64,000 bases of DNA from Zunongwangia atlantica 22II14-10F7 (GCF_002094855.1 NZ_ARYN01000004.1:217125-281124); one strand, 5' to 3'; shown: positions 8,211 to 17,346, counted from the stretch's first letter. Numbers and translations are program-made. The notes: generated from the letters alone by a model not told the origin.

Positions 8211-9299
8211 ATGAAACTACGTCGCTTCTTTCAGATATTTGGTGTTTTCGCCATCGTTCTAACTATTTTTCCATTTGTAGCTGCAGATTACTGGTGGATA
8301 CGGGTATTCGATTTTCCGCATGTTCAGTTAACCATGCTAACGGCTTTAGCCTTAGTGTTGTATTTTATAAAATTTAATATTCGGTGGTTTGAAGATTATA
8401 TTTTTGTAGCGATTCTTATTGCCTGCTTAATCGTTCAGGTTACTAAAATTTACTTTTATACACCGTTTAATGATGCTGAAATTGGAGACAGCACTAAAGA
8501 GGAACCAAGCATTAAACTTCTTACAATAAATGTGCTGCAAAAAAATAAAGATCATAAAAGTATTTTAGAAGAAGTAGATCGATTAGATCCCGATTTATTA
8601 ATAATCGACGAGGCCAATTTGGAATGGAAAAATGATATTTCGCCCTATCTCTCTAAAAAATACGCTTATAAAAAAGAGGTTCCTTTCGATAACACCTACG
8701 GAAAGTTATTCTACTCTAAATTAAAATTGGTTAATCCAAAGGTGCATTTTATGGTAGAAGACAGTATTCCTTCAATAGATACAAAAATTATTTTTGAAGG
8801 CGATACCCTGCAATTTTACAGTATTCACCCAACGCCACCAATGCCACAGCACAATCCAAGTTCTTCAGATCGTGATGCCGAAATGATGAAAATTGCCCTT
8901 AGAACTCGCGATTCTAGATATCCGGTAATTGTAATGGGAGATTTTAACGATGTTGCCTGGTCGCAAACTACACACATGTTTAGAAAGGTAGGCGGTTTAT
9001 TGGATTTACGTATAGGTCGTGGTTTTTACAATACTTTTAATGCCAAAAATTTTATCATGCGCTGGCCATTAGATCATATTTTTGTTACAGAAGAATTCAG
9101 GGTAAAGTGCATAGAAGTAGGTAATGATGTAGGATCTGATCACTTTCCGGCTTTTGCTGAAATTACCTTTGAACCAGAATTAGCCCAAGAACAAGTTCCT
9201 GAGCCACCTAAAGAATCTCAGCTTAGCTATGCCAAAAAGCAAATTGAAGCAGAAAAAGAAGAAGATCAGGAAAAAGCTGAAAAAGAATCTAAGAAATAG
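8211..9299 (+). CDS. Membrane-anchored endonuclease/exonuclease/phosphatase family protein
   Basis: A 362-residue protein. Three N-terminal hydrophobic segments (about residues 7-90) place the catalytic domain outside the cytoplasmic membrane or at its face. The EEP-fold domain follows: LLTINVLQKNKD, a DEANLEW region, the signature VIVMGDFNDVAWS and the terminal GSDHFPAFAEITF with catalytic Asp-His. EEP enzymes cleave phosphodiesters in DNA, phosphoinositides or sphingomyelin; the substrate here is unknown. A Lys/Glu-rich tail of about 45 residues closes the protein. The ATG at 8211 is preferred to a TTG three codons upstream. Confidence 0.88.
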   Translation: MKLRRFFQIFGVFAIVLTIFPFVAADYWWIRVFDFPHVQLTMLTALALVLYFIKFNIRWFEDYIFVAILIACLIVQVTKIYFYTPFNDAEIGDSTKEEPSIKLLTINVLQKNKDHKSILEEVDRLDPDLLIIDEANLEWKNDISPYLSKKYAYKKEVPFDNTYGKLFYSKLKLVNPKVHFMVEDSIPSIDTKIIFEGDTLQFYSIHPTPPMPQHNPSSSDRDAEMMKIALRTRDSRYPVIVMGDFNDVAWSQTTHMFRKVGGLLDLRIGRGFYNTFNAKNFIMRWPLDHIFVTEEFRVKCIEVGNDVGSDHFPAFAEITFEPELAQEQVPEPPKESQLSYAKKQIEAEKEEDQEKAEKESKK

Positions 9300-9333
9300 T
9301 ACATCAGCACAAAACAAGTTGATTAAAATAAGG

Positions 9334-9379
9334 AGTAAAAGAAAAGCCAGTAAAATTAGTTACTGGCTTTTCTTTTACT
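9334..9379. terminator. Strong bidirectional terminator
   Basis: A perfect 20-bp inverted repeat, arms at 9334-9353 and 9360-9379 with a 6-nt loop, rich in A on the left and T on the right. It lies between the convergent EEP and thioesterase genes. Confidence 0.9.
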
Positions 9380-9392
9380 ATAATTATCATTC

Positions 9393-9785
9393 TTACTTAT
9401 CAGCAAGACGATCTTTTACAAATTCAACTTTAGTTTTACCGTGAGGCTTTGGTTTGCCGTGTTCATCTAAAGCCACCATCACAATTTTATCGATGGTAAT
9501 AATAGATTCTCTGGTCATTTTATTACGAACTTCAGATTTTAAAGTAATCGATGCTGTTCCAAATTTAACAACTTCGATACCAATTTCTATAATATCGCCT
9601 TGTTTTGCAGAGCTTCTAAAATCAATTTCACTCATATACTTGGTTACCGTTTTAGGATTTTCAAGCTGAATAATGCTGTATAGCGCACATTCTTCATCTA
9701 TCCATTCTAATAGTCGGCCTCCAAATAAAGTTTGATTGGGATTTAGATCTTGTGGTTTTATCCACTTTCTTGTATGAAAATTCAT
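9393..9785 (-). CDS. Acyl-CoA thioesterase, hotdog fold
   Basis: A 130-residue single-domain hotdog protein of the YciA/BACH type. The N-terminal NPNQTLFGGRLLEWIDEECALYS contains the conserved Asn-xx-xx-x-Phe/Gly-Gly and the acidic active-site helix. The central MSEIDFRSSAKQGDIIEIGIEVVKFG forms the long strands typical of acyl-CoA hydrolases. These enzymes hydrolyse short- to medium-chain acyl-CoAs and act as homo-hexamers. It is transcribed alone, ending at the shared terminator with the convergent EEP gene. Confidence 0.9.
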   Translation of the reverse strand: MNFHTRKWIKPQDLNPNQTLFGGRLLEWIDEECALYSIIQLENPKTVTKYMSEIDFRSSAKQGDIIEIGIEVVKFGTASITLKSEVRNKMTRESIITIDKIVMVALDEHGKPKPHGKTKVEFVKDRLADK

Positions 9786-9893
9786 TTTTTATTTTAAAAT
9801 TATAAAGAAATATGCCCAAAATTAGGGCGTGATAATTCTGAAAAATAATCTGGTAATAGACTTAGTATATCACAAAAATTAGCAATTTTCACA

Positions 9894-10307
9894 TTATAAA
9901 AATTGCTTTGCAAAATTAACAATCTCGCTATGATCAAAGGCTAGTTTTGGTAAATCTTTAATATCAAACCATTCAGCCTTTGCAGCATCATCGTTAGCTA
10001 TCAAGTCTTTTTCACCATTAATTTGTGATAAATAAACTACAGATATCGTATGGCCTCTAGGATCTCTACCAGGTTTGCCAAAAGTACCAATTTGTTGAGT
10101 TTTGTCTACTACCAAACCTGTTTCCTCTTGTAATTCTCTTTTTGCTGCATCTGGTAAGTCTTCGTCCTGATCTACAAAACCTCCCGGTAAAGCCCAATGA
10201 CCTTTAAAAGGTTCGTTTTTTCGCTCTACAAGTGCAATTTTATAAGTGTCCTTAATCTTATAAAACACGAAGTTATCTACAGTTACCGCAATTTTTGCTC
10301 TCATCAT
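9894..10307 (-). CDS. Nudix hydrolase
   Basis: A 137-residue Nudix protein. The Nudix box is complete: G-x5-E-x7-REL-x-EE-x-GL starting at GFVDQDEDLPDAAKRELQEE around residue 45. The preceding GHWALPGG and following GRDPRGHTISVVYL resemble ADP-ribose or NrtR/NUDIX-type pyrophosphatases acting on ADP-sugars or NTPs. The exact substrate is not readable. Its ATG immediately follows the stop of the DUF72 gene, so the two are in one operon and coupled. There is no added DNA-binding domain, so it is an enzyme and not an NrtR-type regulator. Confidence 0.9.
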   Translation of the reverse strand: MMRAKIAVTVDNFVFYKIKDTYKIALVERKNEPFKGHWALPGGFVDQDEDLPDAAKRELQEETGLVVDKTQQIGTFGKPGRDPRGHTISVVYLSQINGEKDLIANDDAAKAEWFDIKDLPKLAFDHSEIVNFAKQFL

Positions 10308-11189
10308 TTATTTTTTAGGCGGTAAGGTTTTAGGAATCACTATTGAAGTACCGAATTTCTTATTAAATTTTTCAATAAAATAAGCCGATAATAAAGGTGA
10401 TGCTTCTTCCAGGTTTTGGTGCACATAAAAATATAACTGCTTTAATCCCTGTTCATGCCACTCTCCTATTCTTTCTAACCAATCATCCAACCTCGCATAA
10501 TCTGATGGGTGATTTGCGCCGTTGTAGCGTATAAAAGCGGTTGAATTGGTAAGACGCATGTGAAGCAAATCTCTTCTTCCGGCAGAATCTACAATAACAC
10601 TGCTTAAATTATATTTTAGTAAAAGATCATTTAATTCTTTTGCAACAGTTTCATCGTTATGCCAATCTGTATGGCGAAGTTCTACAGCAAGGGGAATTTC
10701 CTTAGGCCAATGTTTAAAAAATGGTTCTAGACGCTCTATCCATTTCGGCATAAAGTTATCTGGCATTTGTAAAAAACAACAGCCTAATTTTTCCTTTAAC
10801 GGAAGCATATTTGCAACCACATCATCTACTAAAGTTTCGGTATCATTTAACCGCTTTATATGACTAATTATCCGCGGAACTTTAGGAGAGAATTGAAAAT
10901 CGTCACTTGCTTTACCATACCAGGTTTCGAATTGCGAGTCTGGAAAAATTCGGTAAAAAGAAGCATTTAATTCTATCGCATTAAACTGCGTAGCATAATA
11001 GGTCAACTCGTCTTTTGTACCTCTGGGGTAGAAATTCTTAAGATCCTGGCGATTCCATTTCGCGCAACCAATTCTTACATTTTCGAAAGAAGAAGCTTTT
11101 TCTTTATTTAAAACTTCCTTGGTTTGTGGATGATCTGGTGGCAGCGTAAAATCTACACTCCCGGGATCTTCAACTTTTCCAAATTTCAT
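10308..11189 (-). CDS. DUF72 (YecE-like) protein
   Basis: A 293-residue cytosolic protein of the DUF72 family, a TIM-barrel-like fold of unknown activity. Visible signatures are VRIGCAKWNRQDLKNFYPRG near residue 40, YYATQFNAIELNASFYRIF, the FSPKVPRIISHIKRL strand, CCFLQMPDNF, and a late VVDSAGRRDLLHMRLTNSTAFIRYNG. It is followed directly by the Nudix gene and preceded by an aldehyde dehydrogenase, all on the minus strand with short gaps (0 and 15 bp), so the three probably form one transcript. Confidence 0.88.
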   Translation of the reverse strand: MKFGKVEDPGSVDFTLPPDHPQTKEVLNKEKASSFENVRIGCAKWNRQDLKNFYPRGTKDELTYYATQFNAIELNASFYRIFPDSQFETWYGKASDDFQFSPKVPRIISHIKRLNDTETLVDDVVANMLPLKEKLGCCFLQMPDNFMPKWIERLEPFFKHWPKEIPLAVELRHTDWHNDETVAKELNDLLLKYNLSSVIVDSAGRRDLLHMRLTNSTAFIRYNGANHPSDYARLDDWLERIGEWHEQGLKQLYFYVHQNLEEASPLLSAYFIEKFNKKFGTSIVIPKTLPPKK

Positions 11190-11204
11190 GAATTTGAATT
11201 TTAA

Positions 11205-12563
11205 TTAATATTTGTTGAAATACACTGTTTTTCTATTTACAAACTCCTGAATTCCGTGGGAAGAAAGCTCCCGGCCGTAACCAGAAATTTTAGTTCCGCC
11301 AAAAGGTAATCTTGGATCACTTTTTACCAGTTGGTTTACAAAAACAGCCCCATCTTCAAACTCTGGTACAATTTCTTCAGCAAATTTGAAATCTTCTGTA
11401 AAGATAGAAACTCCTAAACCAAAATCTGAGAAATTTACTAAATCTATAGCTTCCTGATTTTCTTTAAAGGTGGTAACTGAAATTACAGGGCCAAATGTTT
11501 CTTCAGCAAAAACAGGCATTTCTTTGGTCACTTTGGTAAGAATAGTTGGTTCAAAATAAGCTTTGTTTCTTTTGCCTCCCAATAAAAGCTTCGCCCCTTT
11601 TTTAACCGACTCATTTACTTGTTTTTCTAATTCTTCAGCAAGATCTTCTCTAGCTAAAGTTCCTATGTATGTATCTTGATCCATAGGATCACCACTTTTT
11701 AATTCACGAGCCTGTTTTAAGAATTCTTCCATAAATTCTTCTTCAATACTTTCGTGAAGTAGCAAGCGTTTTCCGGCAATACAACTCTGCCCCGTATTTT
11801 GAAACCTTGCCTGCACACAGGTTTTTACAGTTTCGGCAATATTTGCATCTTTAAAAACTACTAAAGCATTACTCCCTCCAAGTTCTAAGACCGATTTTTT
11901 AATTTCACTACCGGCAGTTGCAGCTACGGCGCTTCCTGCAGGCTTGCTTCCTGTTAACGTAACAGCTTTTATACGTTTATCCTTTAAAATAGCTTCTATT
12001 TTGCTACTCGAGATTACTAAGTTTTGGAAACATCCTTCTGGAAATCCTGCATTTTTAAATACTTTCTGAATATTTTCTGCAGATCGCATTACATTACTTG
12101 CGTGCTTTAATAGCCCAATATTGCCAGCCATAAGTGCAGGAGCAGCAAACCTAAAAACCTGCCAGAATGGATAATTCCACGGCATGATAGCTAAAACAAT
12201 TCCCAGGGGTTCGTAGCTTACATAACTTTTTTGTGCATCGGTTTCAATTATTTCGTTTTTAAGATGATCTTCGGCATTTTCAGCATAATATTCGCAAACC
12301 CAGGCACATTTTTCAATTTCAGCTAAAGACTGTGAAATTGGTTTCCCCATTTCTTTGGTAATATCTTCAGCATAAGATTGTTTATTTTCACGCAAATCTT
12401 TTGCAGCATTTTTTAAAAGTTTGCTTTTTTCTGAAAAACTAACTTTTCGCCAGCTTTTAAAACGATCGTTTGCGGTGGCAATAGCCTGTTCTATTTCTTC
12501 TTGGGTATATTCTTTAAATTCTTCTATAATTTCCCCGGTATAAGGGTTCTTTGAAGTGATCAT
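11205..12563 (-). CDS. NAD(P)-dependent aldehyde dehydrogenase, succinate-semialdehyde type
   Basis: A 452-residue aldehyde dehydrogenase. The cofactor segment IMPWNYPFWQV is near residue 127, the glutamate general base lies in LELGGSNALVV near 227, and the nucleophile Cys in NTGQSCIAGKR near 260. The C-terminal LPFGGTKISGYGREL completes the fold. The short length and the opening ITSKNPYTGE resemble the GabD/SSADH subfamily (about 455 residues in cyanobacterial and flavobacterial members). It oxidises succinate semialdehyde or similar aldehydes to acids. No gabT is adjacent, so the exact substrate is inferred. Confidence 0.88.
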   Translation of the reverse strand: MITSKNPYTGEIIEEFKEYTQEEIEQAIATANDRFKSWRKVSFSEKSKLLKNAAKDLRENKQSYAEDITKEMGKPISQSLAEIEKCAWVCEYYAENAEDHLKNEIIETDAQKSYVSYEPLGIVLAIMPWNYPFWQVFRFAAPALMAGNIGLLKHASNVMRSAENIQKVFKNAGFPEGCFQNLVISSSKIEAILKDKRIKAVTLTGSKPAGSAVAATAGSEIKKSVLELGGSNALVVFKDANIAETVKTCVQARFQNTGQSCIAGKRLLLHESIEEEFMEEFLKQARELKSGDPMDQDTYIGTLAREDLAEELEKQVNESVKKGAKLLLGGKRNKAYFEPTILTKVTKEMPVFAEETFGPVISVTTFKENQEAIDLVNFSDFGLGVSIFTEDFKFAEEIVPEFEDGAVFVNQLVKSDPRLPFGGTKISGYGRELSSHGIQEFVNRKTVYFNKY

Positions 12564-12880
12564 AACATCATTTTTTGTTCAATCTTAAAGGTACTAAGAG
12601 CTAATGGCAAGCTGAAACGATTAAGAGGAATTTAACGCTTGGTTTTTAGTGCGAAATCTTCTTATTAAAAAGCATTCAAAAATCATCAAATCTTAGATGT
12701 TAGTATTTTTAATTTTAAAAAAATGAAAAGTTGATTATTCAAAAAGCATTCCTTGTTTTATCGAATTTCAGCACAGAATATTCAAATATTTTGTTAATTG
12801 TTTATAACCAGTTTACAAGTAATTTTTGGGATATGGTAATGCATACTATTTATTAGTATTTTAGAGCAAACGCCTTTATT
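12564..12880. other. Divergent intergenic region without a gene
   Basis: A 317-bp AT-rich spacer between divergent genes. It holds an 11-bp direct repeat AAAAAGCATTC at 12667-12677 and 12741-12751 and no convincing ORF, RNA or terminator. Confidence 0.6.
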
Positions 12881-13288
12881 ATGAATCCACGTGATTACCA
12901 ATTACTTCAATTAAGGCCAGAAATCCCATCAGCTAAGATTTCAGAGAACATGAGTTCAGATGAGAAGTTCCAAAACGGAACTCTTAGGCCTATTGTTAAA
13001 CTTCAAAACGACTTATTAATAGAAGCATTCAGGAACTACGTTACCAAACACAAAAATGCGTTTTATGAACTGGGTATTGAAAAACGTATGGTTTATATCG
13101 AAAATGCTATTCAGCGTGATATAAAATTCAGAAATAGTTTAAAAGGAATGATTATAGGCCAGTTTACGGTTGAAGAATACCGCACATATATTAAAAATTC
13201 TTCGGCTTTAAATAAGCGAATGATGAATCTGGTAAAGCAAAGATTGCAGGATAATGTTCAGCTTTTAGAACGCGATATGGCGTACTAA
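12881..13288 (+). CDS. Conserved flavobacterial protein of unknown function
   Basis: A 135-residue soluble, mostly helical protein opening MNPRDYQLLQLRPEIPSAKI. Similar flavobacterial proteins are sometimes labelled glyoxalase in databases, but I see no vicinal-oxygen-chelate metal ligands or beta-alpha-beta-beta-beta pattern, so that name is not supported. The conserved core appears to be TLRPIVKLQNDLLIEAFRNYV followed by basic helices. Its last 24 bp overlap the end of the convergent DUF3307 gene. Confidence 0.75.
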   Translation: MNPRDYQLLQLRPEIPSAKISENMSSDEKFQNGTLRPIVKLQNDLLIEAFRNYVTKHKNAFYELGIEKRMVYIENAIQRDIKFRNSLKGMIIGQFTVEEYRTYIKNSSALNKRMMNLVKQRLQDNVQLLERDMAY

Positions 13289-13984
13289 AAGCCCGATAAT
13301 TATAGTGATAGAAAAGCTCATAAGTGTCCCGATAAGCACATATTCTGTTTGCTTGCGGGCACTTGCTTCATTTTTGTCTGCAAATCTTAAAATCGATTTT
13401 GCGGCGATTAGAAATCCTATGGCCGAAAAATTATCGGTAAGAATAAAAGTTAGCACTAAGATTCGTTCAAAAATCCCTATATAACGGCCTGCAGCTTTTA
13501 AGCTTAAAGGTTCTTTGGTGTTTTTTAAAATCTCGTCGTGCCACTTTTCTGTAGCTTTTCCAATAATAAATCCCACCGGAAAAATAATAAGTAAATAAGC
13601 GATAAGAATGGCTAAAAACGAATTAGAATCTAACAAATAGATAAAACTTGTGCCTATTTTATCGAAATTTGAGCTTAGGTATAACCAGGCCAAAAAGATC
13701 ATTAAAAGATGAAAAAACTGGTCTAGTAAGAAATACTTAAGATTATCTTTTTTTTGGTTTAGTTTCCATAAATCGATAAAAAAATGAGTGATACTTATAA
13801 ATAGCGGAACAAGGATTTGATCCCAGTCTCTTAGCAGCAAATAAGAGAACAATCCGGCTAAAAATGCATGGATATAAAGGAAAGTAGATCTTGATTTTTT
13901 CTTTTGTTTTTGCTTTACCCATTTTGAAGTTTGAAAAACAAAATCGGTAAGAATATGCGCTAAGAAAAGTTGTAGAAAGATCAT
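13265..13984 (-). CDS. DUF3307 family membrane protein
   Basis: A 239-residue membrane protein. The N-terminal LFLAHILTDFVFQTSKWV and the following HAFLAGLFSYLLL match DUF3307, with conserved His/Asp residues (HILTDF, THFFIDLWK, DQFFHLL) inside hydrophobic helices. Six to seven membrane segments are likely. The family is of unknown role and is repeatedly found next to SatD-like proteins. Its ATG overlaps the SatD stop codon (ATGA), so the pair is translationally coupled. The 3' end overlaps the convergent 135-residue gene by 24 bp. Confidence 0.87.
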   Translation of the reverse strand: MIFLQLFLAHILTDFVFQTSKWVKQKQKKKSRSTFLYIHAFLAGLFSYLLLRDWDQILVPLFISITHFFIDLWKLNQKKDNLKYFLLDQFFHLLMIFLAWLYLSSNFDKIGTSFIYLLDSNSFLAILIAYLLIIFPVGFIIGKATEKWHDEILKNTKEPLSLKAAGRYIGIFERILVLTFILTDNFSAIGFLIAAKSILRFADKNEASARKQTEYVLIGTLMSFSITIIIGLLVRHIAF

Positions 13985-14643
13985 TGATTTCCTTTAAATG
14001 TTGCTGAAATTTTTTCTTCGAAACGTTTTAATAATACTGAAATTGGATCCCAACCGGCCGCTTTTTTTCGCTGATTAACGGCACTCTGGCTTATACCTAC
14101 AATTTGAGCAATTTCTTTTTCTTTTAAACCCTGAAGCAAATAGAAAATCACTTCAGCAGAAGCAGTACTCCAACGATCTGCAATAAAATCGAAAAGCGCT
14201 AAACTAGCATCAAACTCGGCATTTACATCGATATTCGATGTTTTTAGCATTAATTTTCTGGATCCAGATTTTATTTCATCTAAAGTTCGTCCAGAAAATT
14301 GAAAAGCTTCACCATTACTTTCAGAAATTTCATCCCGTTTTAAATCAAAACTACCAATTCCTATCGCAAGTTTCAAATCGGCCTTGATAATCGACGAATT
14401 TGCTTCAGATTCTAATTTATTTAGCGCTGTTTTTAGTAAAATAGCGCATAAAAGAGATTTTTCTGGCTTATTTATAATCCCCTGAAGACTGTCTCCTCTA
14501 TAGATGCTGAAATTGGTTGTTTTTTCAGCTAATTTTTCTTCAAAATAAACAAATTGCTGTTGCAAGGTTTCGATTACCCGTTCCAAAAACTCAGGTTTAT
14601 AAGCTGAAGATTCAATTAAGTCGGCTGTTATTACTGCGATCAT
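13981..14643 (-). CDS. SatD-family protein with C-terminal helix-turn-helix
   Basis: A 220-residue cytosolic protein. The N-terminal MIAVITADLIESS and FSIYRGDSLQGII match SatD-like proteins, which resemble nucleotide-cyclase-like folds but lack an assigned activity. The C-terminal segment (about residues 165-195, LKEKEIAQIVGISQSAVNQRKKAA) is a clear sigma-70-region-4-like or LuxR-like helix-turn-helix, so the protein probably binds DNA. It is coupled to the DUF3307 gene. The leader contains an 18-bp perfect palindrome and flanking inverted repeats that could be its own operator. Confidence 0.85.
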   Translation of the reverse strand: MIAVITADLIESSAYKPEFLERVIETLQQQFVYFEEKLAEKTTNFSIYRGDSLQGIINKPEKSLLCAILLKTALNKLESEANSSIIKADLKLAIGIGSFDLKRDEISESNGEAFQFSGRTLDEIKSGSRKLMLKTSNIDVNAEFDASLALFDFIADRWSTASAEVIFYLLQGLKEKEIAQIVGISQSAVNQRKKAAGWDPISVLLKRFEEKISATFKGNQ

Positions 14644-14661
14644 ATTTCAAATATAAAAAAT

Positions 14662-14737
14662 ATAAGTCAATTAACTAATATTAGTTAAAAATAAGTTTTA
14701 AGACTTATAAAAATATAAAATAAGCTGTTAGACTTAT
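14662..14737. promoter_or_regulatory. Palindromic leader of the satD-DUF3307 operon
   Basis: An 18-bp perfect palindrome TTAACTAATATTAGTTAA lies at 14671-14688. Around it are ATAAGTC at 14662-14668 and its inverse GACTTAT at 14702-14708 and again at 14731-14737. The cluster lies between the divergent satD and Gre-like genes and looks like an operator array. Binding by the SatD HTH is inference. Confidence 0.5.
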
Positions 14738-14833
14738 GAGAGTGTAAATACATGCTTAATGCCATACTAAACTTTTACTAATTCTTTCAGGAGAGAAAAA
14801 CAGAAGCTTAATTTTAAAGGAACAACTAAAAAA

Positions 14834-15289
14834 ATGAAAATGGAAACGAATAAAAAAGAACTATTTTACAAGTGTTTAGAAACCATTAACGAGAAAATTG
14901 AGCAATATCAAAATCGGATGGATCAAATTAAAGAATCCATGGAAAGTAATGACATTAAAACCGATTATGATGAAGACAATAAGGGCGAAATGTTGAGTGA
15001 TTTTGAGAAAAATGCAGGATACCTTAGCGAAGCACAGGAACAAAAAGAAGAATTAAGTAAAATAGATCCCGATTATAAAAACGAAAGAATTGGTTTTGGA
15101 AGTATTGTTGAAACTAAGGAACAATACTATTTTATAGCTATTCCTTTGGGAGAAATTAGCATGGAAAATGGTAGTAAAATATTTGCAATATCAACAAAAG
15201 CTCCTATTTACAAAGAGTTAGAGGGAAAACAGAAAGGTGATACTTTTCAGTTTAATGGGAAAGAACAAGAAATTACAGGACTCGAGTAA
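14834..15289 (+). CDS. GreA/GreB-like C-terminal-domain protein
   Basis: A 151-residue protein with a helical, charged first half (about residues 5-85, probable coiled coil) and a second half resembling the Gre-factor C-terminal FKBP-like domain. That half reads FGSIVETKEQYYFIAIPLGE, then ISTKAPIYKELEGKQKGDTFQFNGKEQEI, matching the SPLGxALLGKKxGD-type loop of Gre factors. The tip acidic residues expected of a canonical GreA coiled coil are not evident, so it may bind RNA polymerase without cleavage-stimulating activity, or act otherwise. A true GreA/GreB-type protein lies at 35550-36050. Start at the ATG 14834; a second Met two codons later is possible. Confidence 0.7.
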   Translation: MKMETNKKELFYKCLETINEKIEQYQNRMDQIKESMESNDIKTDYDEDNKGEMLSDFEKNAGYLSEAQEQKEELSKIDPDYKNERIGFGSIVETKEQYYFIAIPLGEISMENGSKIFAISTKAPIYKELEGKQKGDTFQFNGKEQEITGLE

Positions 15290-15300
15290 TTAACTTATAA

Positions 15301-17346
15301 TTACTCTGGATATTCAACCCTTAAATGATAGATATTCTTAAGTTTTCGCTTAAGAATTTTCTTGATCATCTGGATTTCCTTAAACGTAATATTCGAATTT
15401 AAAAACTGACCTTCTTCCATTTGTTTATTGATAATTTTCTCTACAAAACTATCAATAAGCGTGGAAGTTGGTTCTTTTAAACTCTTACTAGCCGCTTCTA
15501 CACTATCACACATCATTAAGATAGCCGTTTCCTTACTAAAAGGAATTGGTCCAGGATATCTAAAATCATCTGGATTTATCTCACTATCAATTTCTTTCGC
15601 TTTCATAAAGAAATAATATACCGTACTGGTTCCGTGATGCGTTCTAATAAAATCGATCACACGATCTGGAAGATTATTTTTTCTAGCAATTTCTATTCCT
15701 CTAATTACGTGATCGATAATAATTTGCGCGCTTTCCTGTGGAGCTAAATCATCATGTGAGTTAACTGATGAAACCTGATTTTCTGTAAAATAAGTGGGAT
15801 TTTCCATTTTCCCAATATCGTGATACAAAGCTCCTACCCTTACCAGCATGGCATTGGCATTAATTTCGTTAGCAGCAGCTTCAGCAAGATTGGCAACATT
15901 CAGTGAATGGTGAAAAGTTCCCGGTGCCTTTTCTGAAAGTTCTTTTAGAAGTGTACTATTAGTGTCTGATAGTTCAAGTAAAGACATATCTGAAACCATT
16001 CCGAAGATCTTCTCATAAATATAAATAAGCGGCTGAACGAATAAAGTTGCCAAACCACCAAGCAAAAAAGTTAGAAAAACTTCAGATTTAATATCATCTA
16101 TAGTCCCTTCCTGAATTATGGTAAAAGCAAAATAGGAAATAATATATACCAGCGTAATTTGCCCTACGGAAATAAAAAGGTTGGCTCTTTTATATAATTC
16201 TGAAATAGTTAAAATAGTAACGATTCCTGCAATGATCTGAAGGAACATATATTCGTAACTATTAGGTACGATAAAACCTAAAAGTAAAACAGTGATAACA
16301 TGCGTAAACATTCCCAGACGCGCATCAAAGAAGGCTTTTAAACTAAGCGGAAGAATACATAATGGCACCACATACACATAATTCACATCGAAATTTACCA
16401 CTAATGTTGTGAGCATTACCATGAAAATAATGTTGAAAAATATGAATGTAATTTTCACATTATTCTCAAAAATCGCAGGTCTGTATTTTTGGATAAATAA
16501 TAGCAACATTAAAAGCGCCATGGCAACCAATGCACTGTAACCTACAATTATCCAGTTATAGTTGGATTTACTCCAAACCTGAGATTCATATTCAGCTTTA
16601 AGCGAGCGTAAAATATCATATTTATTTCCTTCTACAACCTCGCCTTTCGCAATCACACGGCTTCCCTGTTCTATGTTACCCCTGGTGTACGAGATGTTAT
16701 CGAGTTTGCTTTGTAAAACACGTTCTGTAAACTCGTTATCATAAAACATGTTAGGGGAAACACTATTAAAGAAAATCTCTAAAAGATCGTTGCTAAATCT
16801 ATCTAAATTAGCATCATAGATCTTTTGATTAATGTAATCTCTAATCTCACCCTGTTTAAAAACATTTTTATACGGAATCTCGAATGCTTCGTTCCCTTTT
16901 CGCAAATAAATTAGATCACCAGGTTCCATTTGTTCATTTTCCTGGGCAAGACCATAGCGATAAATTTCTTCTAATCTTGAAGTAACGAAATTGGTAATAA
17001 TACTTCGATAGTTTCCTAGAATACTATCACTAAAAACTTCATTAATTTCCTGTAAGGCTCTATTTTTAACCCTATCTGCAATATCTTGATCGTATTCGTA
17101 ATAAGGAATATTATTGGCGGCGATTTCTTCACGTTCCAGCCTTAATTCTTCATCAGACTTTAAAATAGCAAAATCGAATGGAGCATAAAGGCTTTCGTGT
17201 TGCCACGGTTTTCCCTTCGGAATTTCATATTTGAATTTTCCTCCCTTTGGAAGCAAATAAACAATAAGAACTGCCGTTAGTATGAATAAGAAAACTTTGT
17301 AAAAAAGCGCCTGATTTTTGTATAGCTTGTTTACGAAATCCACCAT
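15301..17346 (-). CDS. HD-domain membrane phosphodiesterase, PgpH-like (c-di-AMP hydrolase)
   Basis: A 681-residue membrane protein of the 7TMR-HDED/HD family. There is an N-terminal helix (residues about 15-30), a long extracytoplasmic domain (about 40-280), seven membrane helices (about 285-460) and a cytosolic HD domain. The HD ligands are visible: HHSLNVANLAEAAA, HDIGK near residue 511 and RTHHGTSTVYYFF. Listeria and cyanobacterial PgpH hydrolyse cyclic di-AMP, so this is the probable reaction. The reading frame stays open well upstream into the divergent thiolase gene, but MVDFVNKLYKN at 17346 gives the normal start and keeps the promoter region free. Confidence 0.9.
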   Translation of the reverse strand: MVDFVNKLYKNQALFYKVFLFILTAVLIVYLLPKGGKFKYEIPKGKPWQHESLYAPFDFAILKSDEELRLEREEIAANNIPYYEYDQDIADRVKNRALQEINEVFSDSILGNYRSIITNFVTSRLEEIYRYGLAQENEQMEPGDLIYLRKGNEAFEIPYKNVFKQGEIRDYINQKIYDANLDRFSNDLLEIFFNSVSPNMFYDNEFTERVLQSKLDNISYTRGNIEQGSRVIAKGEVVEGNKYDILRSLKAEYESQVWSKSNYNWIIVGYSALVAMALLMLLLFIQKYRPAIFENNVKITFIFFNIIFMVMLTTLVVNFDVNYVYVVPLCILPLSLKAFFDARLGMFTHVITVLLLGFIVPNSYEYMFLQIIAGIVTILTISELYKRANLFISVGQITLVYIISYFAFTIIQEGTIDDIKSEVFLTFLLGGLATLFVQPLIYIYEKIFGMVSDMSLLELSDTNSTLLKELSEKAPGTFHHSLNVANLAEAAANEINANAMLVRVGALYHDIGKMENPTYFTENQVSSVNSHDDLAPQESAQIIIDHVIRGIEIARKNNLPDRVIDFIRTHHGTSTVYYFFMKAKEIDSEINPDDFRYPGPIPFSKETAILMMCDSVEAASKSLKEPTSTLIDSFVEKIINKQMEEGQFLNSNITFKEIQMIKKILKRKLKNIYHLRVEYPE

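Noticed and set aside
9229..9444. 71-codon plus-strand frame at the end of the EEP gene
   Set aside because: Lys-rich shifted frame of a Lys/Glu-rich tail that runs through the terminator.
12881..13288. Naming the 135-residue protein glyoxalase
   Set aside because: No vicinal-oxygen-chelate metal ligands or fold pattern visible.
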